This document shows, one piece after another, positions 24,892 to 33,741 of a DNA stretch of 64,000 nucleotides (the first letter of the stretch is position 1; every line of letters begins with the position of its first letter). The translations under genes were made by a program, and so were the position numbers. This DNA is from RYN-230 sp036509255 (GTDB lineage Bacteria > Actinomycetota > Actinomycetes > Streptosporangiales > Streptosporangiaceae), in NCBI GenBank assembly GCA_036509255.1, contig DATCFY010000046.1, positions 1-64,000 on the forward strand, read 5' to 3'. The notes under the pieces were generated by a model, which did not search any database, was not told the DNA's origin, and saw only the letters and a program-made list of their open reading frames with translations.

Positions 24892-26130
24892 GTGCTGGAG
24901 AACGTCACGATCTGGTACAGGGGAGCGGGCTACCAGCTCGGACGGGGACCGCACGGCTACGCGATCTGGCCCGCAGGCGGGCCGCCGGGGCAGCCGCTCG
25001 AGCTGTGGCCCGAGACGCCCGCGGGGTGGGCGGCGGCCTGGTCGAGGTTCAACGCGGTCGAGGCGCCCGGCACCATCGCCCATCTCGGCCCGCCGGCGGA
25101 CCCCGTCTTCGCCCCGCCGGCCGGCCCGGTCTCCGGACCTGCGGCCGACCCGGTCTCCGGGCCTGGTGCCCGCTCCGGCTGGCCAGGGCTCCGCTCGCCG
25201 GGCCCGCTCAGCGCAGCCATCCTGCTGGTGACCGGGGTCGCCTGCGGGGTGGCCGGGCTCTTCCCCAGCTACCTGTCGGGGGCGAGCCTCGCCCAGGAGC
25301 CCGCCGAGCTGGTCCCGCACGTGATCTACCTGGCGGTCTGGGCGGCCAGCGCGGTGCTCATCGTGTCCGGGGGCATCCGGCCGCGGATAGGCGCCCTCCT
25401 TGCGCTGGGCACGACCATCGTCACGTTCGGCTTCTTCTTCGCCGACCTCGGCACGGTGATCTCCGCAGGCGAGCACGTGCTGGGTGCCGGCCTGGTGCTC
25501 GGGCTCGCAGGCTGGCTGGCCTGCGCAGCCGGCTCCGTGCTGGCCTTCCGGCTCCGGTCGGCCGATGCGCCGCGCAAGCTCACCGGCCGCCAGATGGGCC
25601 CGGTCGTGACGCTGACCGTCGCCGCCCTCGCCGCGATCGGGACGGCGGTCGCCTTCGCCCCGTCGTGGGACAGCTACACGCTGCGGACGGCCTCCGGCGC
25701 GGCGCAGTCCGTGACCGAGGGGAACGCCTTCGCGAACCCCGCCCCGGTCATCGTCGGTAATGTCGCGGTCATGGTCACGCTCGTCGCCGTGGTGATCGTC
25801 GCCGCCCTGTGGCGCCCGGTCCGGCTGGGAGCGGTCCTGCTCGCGGGGGCCGCCATTCCCATGGTCGCCCAGGCGATCTCGGCCCTGGTGCAGATCACCG
25901 AGCCGGTGTCCGCGGCCAGCTTCGGCATCTCCCCGGCGCAGGCCGCCCAGGCCGGGCTCACGATCAGCGCGGGCCTTACGCCTGCGTTCTGGATCTACTG
26001 CGCATTCGTGCTGGCGCTGCTGCTGACGGGTGCGTGGATGTTCACGCCGCTGCGCCTGGCTGGCCGGCCAGGCGTCCGCTCGGCCGGCCCCCCCGCCGTG
26101 CCTGGCCGCGTGACTACCTGGAGCTCTTGA
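24892..26130 (+). CDS. Multi-pass membrane protein of unknown function
   Basis: A 412-residue protein. The first 60 residues form a small globular domain (TIWYRGAGYQLGRGPHGYAI, WPETPAGWAAAWSRF), then a Pro/Gly-rich linker with repeated PADPVxxPPAGPVSGP units, then about eight to nine membrane helices starting at GPLSAAILLVTGVACGVAGL. I do not recognise a family. This type of tryptophan-rich N-terminal domain plus helices is common in actinomycetes. GTG 24892 follows AGGGAGG. The last 17 bp overlap the 3' end of the convergent class F sortase gene, and both lie beside a probable sortase substrate. Confidence 0.7.
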   Translation: MLENVTIWYRGAGYQLGRGPHGYAIWPAGGPPGQPLELWPETPAGWAAAWSRFNAVEAPGTIAHLGPPADPVFAPPAGPVSGPAADPVSGPGARSGWPGLRSPGPLSAAILLVTGVACGVAGLFPSYLSGASLAQEPAELVPHVIYLAVWAASAVLIVSGGIRPRIGALLALGTTIVTFGFFFADLGTVISAGEHVLGAGLVLGLAGWLACAAGSVLAFRLRSADAPRKLTGRQMGPVVTLTVAALAAIGTAVAFAPSWDSYTLRTASGAAQSVTEGNAFANPAPVIVGNVAVMVTLVAVVIVAALWRPVRLGAVLLAGAAIPMVAQAISALVQITEPVSAASFGISPAQAAQAGLTISAGLTPAFWIYCAFVLALLLTGAWMFTPLRLAGRPGVRSAGPPAVPGRVTTWSS

Positions 26131-26836
26131 TCAGGTGGGCGTAGACGACGATGTTGTCGAGGTACTGGCGGGTCGTGGTGTCGAACGGGCCGCCGCAGGT
26201 GACCAGCCGGAGGCTGGGGAAGCTGACGTTGCCGTAGACCTCCGGGCCCGGGAACCCTGACTTCACGACTTTCTGCACCCCATCGACGGTGAAGACGGCC
26301 GTGGACCCGTTGGCCCGGACGACGTCGATCGTGTTCCCCGGGTGCAGCGTCTTGATGGAGAAGAATACCGAGACGCCGGTGAACGAGTCCACGTGACCCA
26401 GGATGACCGACGAGCCGCGCTGCCCGGGCGTGACGCTGCGGTCGTACCAGCCAGCCAGGTTGTGACGGTCGAGCGGGGGCACCTGGACGCTGCCGTTGGC
26501 CGCCGCGCCGAGCCGCATGACCGGGGCGGACACGCGCAGGGCGGGGATCTCGATCCGTACCGGGGCCGACCGGGCCAGCGGCACCGCGGTGGGGGCGGTC
26601 GCCGGCAGCGGGGCAGACGTGCCCACGGCGGCCGGGATCTCGAGCGCCCCGCCGGCCAGCCGGCCACTGTCGGCCAGGGATCCGGCGGCCACCAGGGCAC
26701 CCCCGATGATCAGCCCGGTGCCCAGCACGATCAGGGGTGACCGCCGCCGCCGGCGGCCTTCCTCGTAATAGGTCCGGGTGGACCAGTGAGCCCGGTATCT
26801 CCGGGACCGGGCAGGGAAGATCATGCGGTCCGTCAC
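26114..26836 (-). CDS. Class F sortase
   Basis: A 240-residue sortase. It has a basic N-terminus, one membrane helix at about residues 34-52 (PLIVLGTGLIIGGALVAAGS), and a catalytic domain with His in GSSVILGHVDSFTG, Cys in LRLVTCGGPFD and Arg in TTTRQYLDNIVVYAH. The length, the CGGPFD sequence and the absence of a long C-terminal helix point to the actinobacterial class F group. Sortases cleave a threonine-glycine bond and fix surface proteins to the wall. The gene upstream on the same strand at 26864 encodes a secreted protein with a plausible sorting signal, 27 bp away. Confidence 0.9.
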   Translation of the reverse strand: MTDRMIFPARSRRYRAHWSTRTYYEEGRRRRRSPLIVLGTGLIIGGALVAAGSLADSGRLAGGALEIPAAVGTSAPLPATAPTAVPLARSAPVRIEIPALRVSAPVMRLGAAANGSVQVPPLDRHNLAGWYDRSVTPGQRGSSVILGHVDSFTGVSVFFSIKTLHPGNTIDVVRANGSTAVFTVDGVQKVVKSGFPGPEVYGNVSFPSLRLVTCGGPFDTTTRQYLDNIVVYAHLIKSSR

Positions 26837-26863
26837 CTCCTGGCGCAGATCAGGCGAGATCGG

Positions 26864-27628
26864 TCAGGCGGGGGACTGGTGCCGCCGCCGCATCCCGGCC
26901 AGCGTGATCCCCAGGCCTGCCAGCAGGATCGCCCCGCCCACGGCGAGCCCGGCGGTGTCACCGGCGCGGTGCAGGCTGCCGCCACCCCCGGTGCTAGGCG
27001 CGCCGGCCGGGGCGCCCCCGGCCAGCAGCGCAGCCCCGGCCGTGGCCGGGGCGACCTGCACCGCGATGGCTGACGGCATGGTCGTCGTCATGGTGGTGAC
27101 CAGGACGCACGTCATGACGACCGAGATGACGCTGGCCGCGTGGATGGTGACGGTGAACCGGGTGGGCGGCAGGACGTGGTCCAGGCCGGGCGCGTTCAGC
27201 ATCAGCCGGCCGCTCAGGCTGAACCGGGCGCTGCCGGTGTCTGTCATGGTCCCGGCCAGGGGGACGCTGTCGGTCTGGGCGCCCATGACCGGGAGTGCTC
27301 CGCTGAAGGCGACCGAGGAGGTACCCGCCGGGAACGGCCCGCCCAGGGCGCTGCCCGGCGACGAGAGGGTGACGATGTCCGCCGAGCCCACCGTGGCCGG
27401 CCCGGTAGCCCGCAGCTCGATCGGGATCCGGGCCGTCCGGTTCCGCGAGTGGCCTCCCGAAGTCAGGGTGCAGGTGTAGGCAGGCGCGGTAAACGCGGTC
27501 CGGGTCGCGGGACCCGGGTGTGCAGCCGCGGAGGCGCGGGGAGCCCCGGCGACGAGTCCGGCCACCGCCAGGGCCAGGGCGGCCCCTGATGTTGCGGCGC
27601 GGCGTGCGGCATTCCCGTGCTGGAACAC
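26864..27628 (-). CDS. Secreted surface protein with sorting-signal-like C-terminus
   Basis: A 254-residue protein with an N-terminal signal peptide (AALALAVAGLVAGAPRASA), a Thr/Ser-rich beta-type middle with two spaced cysteines (AYTCTLTSGG and VVMTCVLVTT), and a C-terminus of the LPxTG-like kind. That is APSTGGGGS followed by a hydrophobic helix GLAVGGAILLAGLGITLAGM and the basic tail RRRHQSP. The organisation predicts secretion and wall attachment, and the class F sortase gene lies directly downstream in the same direction. The motif is not a perfect LPxTG, so the anchoring step is an inference. No named domain was recognised in the middle part. Confidence 0.72.
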   Translation of the reverse strand: MFQHGNAARRAATSGAALALAVAGLVAGAPRASAAAHPGPATRTAFTAPAYTCTLTSGGHSRNRTARIPIELRATGPATVGSADIVTLSSPGSALGGPFPAGTSSVAFSGALPVMGAQTDSVPLAGTMTDTGSARFSLSGRLMLNAPGLDHVLPPTRFTVTIHAASVISVVMTCVLVTTMTTTMPSAIAVQVAPATAGAALLAGGAPAGAPSTGGGGSLHRAGDTAGLAVGGAILLAGLGITLAGMRRRHQSPA

Positions 27629-27644
27629 GTTCTGGCCCTTCGTG

Positions 27645-27676
27645 AGGTGGCCCGCTCCGTAAGGTGGCCCGCTCCG
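27645..27676. repeat. 15-bp direct repeat
   Basis: AGGTGGCCCGCTCCG occurs at 27645-27659 and 27662-27676, just upstream of the surface-protein gene start on the minus strand. It may be a regulatory repeat or a local duplication. Confidence 0.6.
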
Positions 27677-27798
27677 GCGATATCCCGCTCCAAGGGCACG
27701 TGCGTAATCACAGTAAGAGGGCCGTCCGCCGGCCGGGCGCGCAATACGCGATTTGAGTTCTTACGAACCAGGAACGCGGCGGGCCGGCCGCCGGCCGT

Positions 27799-27804
27799 TA
27801 GGGT
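27799..27804 (+). promoter_or_regulatory. -10 element TAGGGT of the GlcD-type gene
   Basis: TAGGGT is followed by exactly six bases and the GTG at 27811, with no ribosome site between, which is the arrangement of a leaderless transcript. Confidence 0.5.
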
Positions 27805-27810
27805 CGTTAG

Positions 27811-29310
27811 GTGAAGTCAGCGCAGACTAGGGGCGGTACAGGCCAGGCTGGAGCGGGAGCGGCAGAGCCGGGGGAAGCCGGCGCCGGCCGGCTGATCGAG
27901 GCGCTCAGCCGGGCCCTGCCCGGCGACCGCATCGTCGCGGATCCCGACGTCCTCGCGGCGATATCCCACGATGACGCCGAGTGGGCGCCGGCTGGCCAGG
28001 CGGCCGCCGGCGTGCGTGCCCGCTCGGAAGCCGAGGTCCAGCAGGTCGTGCGGATCTGCGCCGAGCTGGGCGCGGCCGTCGTGCCGCGCGGCGCCGGCAC
28101 CGGCCTGTCCGGCGGCGCCAATGCGGTCGACGGCTGCGTCGTTCTCGACCTGGCCCGGATGGACCGGGTGGTCGAGATCGACCGGGACAACCTGATCTGC
28201 GTCGTGCAGCCCGGGGTGGTCAACAACGACCTGAAGGCGGCCGTGGCCGAGCACGGCCTCTGGTACCCGCCGGACCCGGCCAGCGCCCCGTGGTCCACGA
28301 TCGGCGGCAACGTCGCCACCAACGCAGGCGGCCTGTGCTGCCTGAAGTACGGCGTGACCCGCGACTACGTGCTGGGCCTGCGCGCCGTGGTGGGCGGCCC
28401 CGCAGCTGGTGGCGCCGCAGGGGGCGGCCCCGCAACTGGTGACGCGGTCGCCTACGGAGACGTGGTCCGGCTCGGCCGCCGCACCACCAAGGGCGTGGCC
28501 GGCCTGGACATGGTCGGGCTGTTCGTCGGATCCGAGGGCACGCTCGGCGTGGTCACCGAAGTGACCCTGCGGCTGCGGCCCGCGCTGACCGGCACGCCGC
28601 GGACCATCGTGGGCGCGTTCCCGGACCTGGTCTCGGCCGGGGAGGCCGTGTCGCAGATCACCCGGCGCGGACTGGGCCCGTCTGTCCTCGAGCTCCTCGA
28701 CCGGGCCTGCCTGACGGCCGTCGAGGACTGGAAGCACCTGGGCCTGGAAGCCAGCGCGGCGGCGCTGCTGCTGGCCCGGGTGGACACGCCCGGCGACTCC
28801 GGCGCGGCCGAGGCGGACGCGCTCGGCGTGGCAATGGCTGGCGCGGCCGCGCTGTGGGTCGCCCAGTCCACCGACGATGCCGAGGCCGAGGCGCTGTTCG
28901 AGGCCCGGCGGCTGGCCTATCCGGCGTTCGAGCGGCTGGGCCCGGTTCTCACCGAGGATGTCTGCGTCCCGCGGTCCAAGGTCCCCGTGATGCTGGCCCA
29001 GATCGAGTCGATCGCGGCCCGCCACGGCGTGCAGATCGCCACGATCGCCCACGCCGGCGACGGGAACCTGCACCCGCTGATCGTCACGCCGCCGGGCGAC
29101 GAGGCCGCGCGGTCCGCGGCGCAGGCGGCGTTCGAGGAGTTCCTGGACGCGGCGATCGCGCTGGGTGGCACGGTGACCGGCGAGCACGGGGTCGGGCTGC
29201 TGAAACGGGACGGGATGCGCCGCGAGCTCGACCCGGGATCCCTCGCGATGCAGGACGCGGTCCGCCAGGCCCTCGACCCGCGGAGGCTGTTCAACCCGGG
29301 TAAGGGGTAG
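27811..29310 (+). CDS. FAD-linked oxidase (glycolate/D-lactate dehydrogenase type)
   Basis: This 499-residue protein is a GlcD-type flavoenzyme. The PCMH FAD-binding domain shows VPRGAGTGLSGGANAVDGCV, TIGGNVATNAGGLCCLKYGV and GLFVGSEGTLGVVTEVTLRL. The C-terminal FAD-oxidase domain ends with IATIAHAGDGNLHPLIV and GTVTGEHGVGLLKRDGM, which holds the conserved substrate and FAD histidines. The enzyme oxidises 2-hydroxyacids such as glycolate or D-lactate. A Gly/Ala-rich insertion (GGPAAGGAAGGGPATGD, about residues 195-211) sits in a surface loop and looks like a local expansion. No iron-sulphur partner gene is adjacent. The GTG start is the leaderless one. Confidence 0.9.
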   Translation: MKSAQTRGGTGQAGAGAAEPGEAGAGRLIEALSRALPGDRIVADPDVLAAISHDDAEWAPAGQAAAGVRARSEAEVQQVVRICAELGAAVVPRGAGTGLSGGANAVDGCVVLDLARMDRVVEIDRDNLICVVQPGVVNNDLKAAVAEHGLWYPPDPASAPWSTIGGNVATNAGGLCCLKYGVTRDYVLGLRAVVGGPAAGGAAGGGPATGDAVAYGDVVRLGRRTTKGVAGLDMVGLFVGSEGTLGVVTEVTLRLRPALTGTPRTIVGAFPDLVSAGEAVSQITRRGLGPSVLELLDRACLTAVEDWKHLGLEASAAALLLARVDTPGDSGAAEADALGVAMAGAAALWVAQSTDDAEAEALFEARRLAYPAFERLGPVLTEDVCVPRSKVPVMLAQIESIAARHGVQIATIAHAGDGNLHPLIVTPPGDEAARSAAQAAFEEFLDAAIALGGTVTGEHGVGLLKRDGMRRELDPGSLAMQDAVRQALDPRRLFNPGKG

Positions 29311-29327
29311 CCGGGCCCGTCTGGCCG

Positions 29328-29333
29328 TAGGCT
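29328..29333 (+). promoter_or_regulatory. -10 element TAGGCT of the CapA-type gene
   Basis: TAGGCT is followed by six bases and a GTG at 29340, which decides the start over the earlier GTG at 29334 that would lie only one base from the hexamer. Confidence 0.5.
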
Positions 29334-29339
29334 GTGCTC

Positions 29340-30443
29340 GTGGTCACCTGGCGATCGCTCGCTGTAATGACTAGCCTCCTGGCGCTACCCGCCGCCGGGT
29401 GTTCCGCTGCCCGTGCCCCGGCGCCCGCCCCGGCCGCGGCCCGGTCCGCGGCAGCCCCCGGCACGGGTACCCCCGGCACGCGTACCCCCGGCACGGGCAC
29501 TCCAGGCCCTGGCCGCCTGGGCTCGCCCACCCTGGCCTTCGCCGGGGACGTGCACTTCACCGGCCGTACCGCGCGGCTGCTGCATGACCCCGCGACCGCG
29601 TTCGGGCCGATCAGCTCGGTGCTCAGGTCCGCCGACTTCACCGCGGTGAACCTCGAGACCGCGGTGACCAGCCGCGGCAGGCCGCAGCCGAAGACCTACC
29701 ACTTCCGCACCACGCCGGCGGCGTTCACCGCGCTCCGTGACGGCGGGGTCAACCTGGTCACCATGGCCAACAACCATGTCCTCGACTACGGCCAGGTGGG
29801 GCTGGCGAACACGCTGGCGGCGGCCCGGGCCGCCCGGTTCCCGTACGTGGGGATCGGCGCCAACGCTGCCGCGGCGTGGGCGCCCTACGTGACCACGATC
29901 AACGGCGTGAAGATCGCGATCATCGGGGTGTCGCAGGTCGCCGAGCTCGCGTCCTCCTGGGTGGCCACCCGGTCCCGGCCGGGGGAGGCCAACGCGATCA
30001 ACCTGCCCCGCACGCTCGCGGCCGTCCGGGCGGCCAGGAAACTCGCCCCCGTCGTGATCGTGTTCATGCACTGGGGGACGGAGGGCCAGGCGTGCCCCGA
30101 TCCCAACCAGTTGTCGCTGGCCCCGAAGCTCGCGGCGGCCGGAGCCAGCATCATCATCGGGGCGCACGCCCACATGCTGCAGGGATCCGGCTGGCTCGGG
30201 CACACGTTCGTGGCTTACGGCATGGGCAACTTCCTGTGGTGGGAGCACTCCTACAGCACCGCCACCGGGGTACTGGAACTCACGCTGCACCCGCACGCCC
30301 CCCTGACCAGCCGCTTCATCCCTGCGGTCGTGTCCCGGACCGGCCAGCCGATCGTCCTGCGCGGCGCCCAGGCGCACCGCGCCGCCGCCCACTACGCCAG
30401 CCTCCGGGCCTGCGCGGAGCTCAGCGGCCGGCCCGCCAGCTGA
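29340..30443 (+). CDS. CapA/PgsA-family lipoprotein (poly-gamma-glutamate or capsule-type)
   Basis: About 367 residues. It begins with a lipoprotein signal peptide, MTSLLALPAAGC, with the lipidated Cys near residue 23, then a repeat-rich linker (GTGTPGTRTPGTGTPGPG). The CapA fold follows: LAFAGDVHFTG with the metal Asp/His, ADFTAVNLETAV, TMANNHVLDYGQVGL, GVKIAIIGVSQV, VIVFMHWGTEGQACPD and IIIGAHAHMLQGSGWLG, plus VAYGMGNFLWWE. CapA proteins resemble metallophosphatases and take part in surface-polymer handling; their exact action is not settled. It is 30 bp after the flavoenzyme. Confidence 0.87.
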   Translation: MVTWRSLAVMTSLLALPAAGCSAARAPAPAPAAARSAAAPGTGTPGTRTPGTGTPGPGRLGSPTLAFAGDVHFTGRTARLLHDPATAFGPISSVLRSADFTAVNLETAVTSRGRPQPKTYHFRTTPAAFTALRDGGVNLVTMANNHVLDYGQVGLANTLAAARAARFPYVGIGANAAAAWAPYVTTINGVKIAIIGVSQVAELASSWVATRSRPGEANAINLPRTLAAVRAARKLAPVVIVFMHWGTEGQACPDPNQLSLAPKLAAAGASIIIGAHAHMLQGSGWLGHTFVAYGMGNFLWWEHSYSTATGVLELTLHPHAPLTSRFIPAVVSRTGQPIVLRGAQAHRAAAHYASLRACAELSGRPAS

Positions 30444-30490
30444 TCCCGGCCCGGCCGCGGCCGCGTCGCGGCCGGCCTGATCCCGGGCGG

Positions 30491-30496
30491 TAGCCT
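30491..30496 (+). promoter_or_regulatory. -10 element TAGCCT of the fumarase gene
   Basis: TAGCCT stands six bases before the ATG at 30503, consistent with a leaderless fumarase transcript. Confidence 0.55.
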
Positions 30497-30502
30497 GGCG
30501 TC

Positions 30503-31990
30503 ATGGCTGAGAGCAGTGACGCGGCTCCGGAGATCCTCGATCTGCCTATCGGGCTCGATGCGACCGGGACGCGGGGCGAGTTCGACAGCCTGGGTCAGGT
30601 CGAGGTGCCCGCCGACCGGTACTGGGGCGCCCAGACCCAGCGCAGCCTGGAGCACTTCAGTGTCGGCCACGATAAGATGCCAGCCGAGGTGTACCACGCC
30701 TACGGCTACGTGAAGAAGGCCGCGGCCCTGGTCAACACCCGGTCCGGCCGGCTGCCGGACTGGATGGGCCAGCTCATCCAGCGGGTCTGCGACGAGATCA
30801 TCCAGGGGGAGCTGGACGGCGAGTTCCCGCTGCACGTGTTCCAGACCGGCTCAGGCACCCATTCCAACATGAACGTGAACGAGGTCATCGCCAACCGGTG
30901 CATCCAGCTGGTCGGCGGCACGCTCGGGTCGCAGCAGCCGGTGCACCCCAACGACCACGTCAACATGGCCCAGTCGAGCAACGACACGTTCCCGGCCGCG
31001 ATGCACATCGCCGCCTACACCATGGCGACCGAGCGGACGATCCCCGCGCTGCGCCGGCTTCGGGACGCCATCGCCGACAACGCGGAGAAGTGGGCCGGAA
31101 TCGTCAAGATCGGCCGGACGCACCTCCAGGACGCCACCCCCTTGACCGTCGGCCAGGAGTGGTCCGGGTACGCCGGCGCGCTCGACGATGTGATTGCCGA
31201 GGTGGAGCACGTCACGCACGGCCTGCTGCCGCTGGCCATGGGCGGGACCGCCGTCGGCACCGGGCTGAACGCGCCGGAAGGCTTCGGGGAGGAGGCCGCC
31301 GCCGAGATCGCCGCGATGACCGGCGCCCCGTACCAGACCGCGGCCAACAAGTTCACCGCCCAGGCCACCCTGGACCGGATGGTGCGCGCGCACGGCGGGC
31401 TCAAAGCCGCGGCCGTCACCCTGTTCAAGATCGCCAATGACCTGCGCTGGCTGGGATCGGGCCCGCGGACCGGGCTCGGCGAGCTGCTCCTGCCGTCCAA
31501 CGAGCCCGGGTCGTCGATCATGCCGGGCAAGGTCAACCCGACCCAGGCCGAGGCCATGCTGATGGTCGCGATCCAGGTCATGGCCTCCGACGTGGCGGTG
31601 ACCATGGGCGGCGCGGAGGGCAACTTCGAGCTGAACGCGTTCCGTCCCATCGTCATCAGCAACTACCTGCATTCGGCGCTGATCATGGCCGACATGTGCG
31701 ACCACCTGCGCGAGTTCATGATCGAGGGAACCCAGCTCAACGAGGCCACGCTGACCGCGAACATCGAGCGCTCCGTCATGATGGTCACAGCCCTGTCCCC
31801 GGTGATCGGCTACGACCAGGCCTCGGTCATTGCGCACTACGCCATCGACCACGACCTGACCCTCAGGCAGGCGGCGCTGGCCAACGGGGTCGGCGAAGAC
31901 CTCTTCGACCGGGTGGTGGACCCGGTCGCCCTGACCCGCGCTGGCACCGCTGGCCGCGCCGGCGCTTCCGGGGGTTCCGCGAAAACGTAG
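30503..31990 (+). CDS. fumC: Class II fumarate hydratase
   Basis: This 495-residue protein is class II fumarase, which interconverts fumarate and malate in the TCA cycle. It has FDSLGQVEVPADRYWGAQTQ at the N-terminus, FQTGSGTHSNMNVNEVI, GRTHLQDATPLTVGQEWSGY, the family signature GSSIMPGKVNPTQ and the C-terminal catalytic loop region TALSPVIGYD. Length is slightly above the typical 465 because of an N-terminal extension of about 25 residues and a short Gly/Ala-rich tail. It stands alone, 60 bp after CapA. The residues for substrate binding are all present. Confidence 0.96.
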   Translation: MAESSDAAPEILDLPIGLDATGTRGEFDSLGQVEVPADRYWGAQTQRSLEHFSVGHDKMPAEVYHAYGYVKKAAALVNTRSGRLPDWMGQLIQRVCDEIIQGELDGEFPLHVFQTGSGTHSNMNVNEVIANRCIQLVGGTLGSQQPVHPNDHVNMAQSSNDTFPAAMHIAAYTMATERTIPALRRLRDAIADNAEKWAGIVKIGRTHLQDATPLTVGQEWSGYAGALDDVIAEVEHVTHGLLPLAMGGTAVGTGLNAPEGFGEEAAAEIAAMTGAPYQTAANKFTAQATLDRMVRAHGGLKAAAVTLFKIANDLRWLGSGPRTGLGELLLPSNEPGSSIMPGKVNPTQAEAMLMVAIQVMASDVAVTMGGAEGNFELNAFRPIVISNYLHSALIMADMCDHLREFMIEGTQLNEATLTANIERSVMMVTALSPVIGYDQASVIAHYAIDHDLTLRQAALANGVGEDLFDRVVDPVALTRAGTAGRAGASGGSAKT

Positions 31991-32134
31991 CCGGAGTATG
32001 CTTTCGAGGTGGCGGTTCCGGGCGCCTCTAGGTCCGCAGGCAGAGCTGCAAGCTCACCGGCTGTGTGGTGACGATCCACGGCCAGTCTTTCCTGCCCGGA
32101 CTGAGCGGACCATCGGGCATGAGGAAGGGCTGCC

Positions 32135-33664
32135 ATGCCTGGCACGTCAACGCGTCCGCTGCCCGGACGGCCGAGTCTCCGGTACCTGAAGCTCGAGGCG
32201 AAACGCCGCCTGGCCGCGGGTGAATTTCCCGCCCTGCACGACGCGCAGCTGGCCATCGCCTGGGAGCACGGGCAGCCGAGCTGGACCGCGCTCAAGCAGC
32301 GCATCAGCGAGCAGCCAGCCGCGGGATGCCAGGTGCTGCCCCAGCTGGGCTGGGTGATCGCCCGGTTCCGCGGCGCCGACCAGCCGGGCTGGACCGCTCC
32401 CGGCCCGGACGAGATGCAGCAGCATTTCGCGCCGGAAATGCTGACTGCGCGCCCGGTCCCGGAGCTGATCGCGGCAATCGCCAGCGCGGCCCCGGCGCTG
32501 CGCGAGGAAGTCGCGGTCGTAACCCAGTCTCCGCTGGCGGCCCAGGTGAGGATCGGCGGGCTGGAAGTCTTCGCCTCCGTCGCGGCCGGGCCGCCGCACC
32601 GGCTGACCGGGCTGCTGGCCGTTCCGCTCGGCCGCCAGATCACCGACCCGCGGGTGGCGGCGCCCCCGGCGGCCCGGCGGACCGGCGACGTCCCGGCCGC
32701 GGTGGAGGAGATCGCCGAGGAGAGCTTCGCGGAGCTGGGCCTGCCCGGCCTGGCCGTGGCGGGCGGCGGTCCCGGCACCCTCCCGTGGGTCGTCACCAAG
32801 GGCTGGGCCGACCTGGACCGGGGCACGGAACTGGACGCGCGTCACAGCTGGCCGTCCTACTGCGGCTCCGCGCTGGTCACCACGACCGCCGTCCTCCGCC
32901 TCGTGGCCGATGGCCGGCTCACCCTCGACACCCCGGCCAACGACCGGCTCAGCGCCGTCCGGCTCGAAGACGACACCATCACGGTCCGGGAACTGCTCAC
33001 CCACACCGCAGGAGTGGACAGCCCCGGCGCGTCCGAACTGCTCGCCGACCACGTCCCCGACCTGATCAGCGTGACCGGCCCGGTCGTCTCCAGCAGCGGC
33101 CCGCGGGGCACGGTCCGGCCCAGCAACGGCGGCTACGCCGTGCTCGGCCAGCTGATCGCCGACATCGCCGGCCAACCGTACGCCGAGGCGGTGTCCGATC
33201 TGGTGCTGGAGCCGCTCAGGATACGGAGCTCCGGTTTCCCGGACCGGGTCACGGACCTCGGACTGGACGGGGTGACCAGCTACAACGCGAACCCCGATGG
33301 GACCTTCACGCCGGTCCAGGCGGTGATGTGCACTATCCCGGCCGTGGGCGGCCTGTGGGCGCCCGCCGCAGACCTGGTCCGGCTGGGCACGGTCTGGTCC
33401 ACGCTGCTGCCCGCGGAGCTGGCCCGCGAAGCGGTAACCCCGCAGACCGCGCCCTCACCGTCGGGGTGGCGGATGGGCCTCGGCTGGCTCGTGTCCGGCC
33501 GGGGCGACCTCGCCGTGCACGCCGGGGCGGCCCCGCCGGCCAGCACGTTCCTCCGGCTGCGCATCCGCGACGGCCAGGTCCAGGTGGTCCTGACCAATCG
33601 GGGCATGCCCCTCGGGCCGCTCACCGACCGCCTTCTCCGCGTCTGGACGCCTCCCGCGGCCTAG
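32135..33664 (+). CDS. Serine-hydrolase (beta-lactamase class C fold) homologue, catalytic motifs altered
   Basis: A 509-residue protein. The first 50 residues (SLRYLKLEAKRRLAAGE, AIAWEHGQPSWTALKQRI) are the short helical N-domain found in some actinobacterial proteins next to ankyrin-like repeats. From about residue 190 it follows the penicillin-binding/class C beta-lactamase fold: VVTKGWADLDRGTELDARHS, LRLVADGRLTLDTPANDRLS, ITVRELLTHTAGVDSP, and VLGQLIADIAGQPYAEAVSD. However the usual SxxK motif reads SALV (CGSALVTTTAVLRL), so the catalytic Lys is Val. The YxN motif reads PSN (VRPSNGGYAVLG). HAG is kept near the end. Activity as a hydrolase is therefore doubtful. The ATG has GAGGAAGGG upstream. 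Confidence 0.75.
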   Translation: MPGTSTRPLPGRPSLRYLKLEAKRRLAAGEFPALHDAQLAIAWEHGQPSWTALKQRISEQPAAGCQVLPQLGWVIARFRGADQPGWTAPGPDEMQQHFAPEMLTARPVPELIAAIASAAPALREEVAVVTQSPLAAQVRIGGLEVFASVAAGPPHRLTGLLAVPLGRQITDPRVAAPPAARRTGDVPAAVEEIAEESFAELGLPGLAVAGGGPGTLPWVVTKGWADLDRGTELDARHSWPSYCGSALVTTTAVLRLVADGRLTLDTPANDRLSAVRLEDDTITVRELLTHTAGVDSPGASELLADHVPDLISVTGPVVSSSGPRGTVRPSNGGYAVLGQLIADIAGQPYAEAVSDLVLEPLRIRSSGFPDRVTDLGLDGVTSYNANPDGTFTPVQAVMCTIPAVGGLWAPAADLVRLGTVWSTLLPAELAREAVTPQTAPSPSGWRMGLGWLVSGRGDLAVHAGAAPPASTFLRLRIRDGQVQVVLTNRGMPLGPLTDRLLRVWTPPAA

Positions 33665-33741
33665 CTGCCGGCCAGCCCGGCCTGGCCGGCGCCTGCTCCC
33701 TCCCTCACCAGAATCAGCTCTCCCTCCCCAAAGGAACGCAC

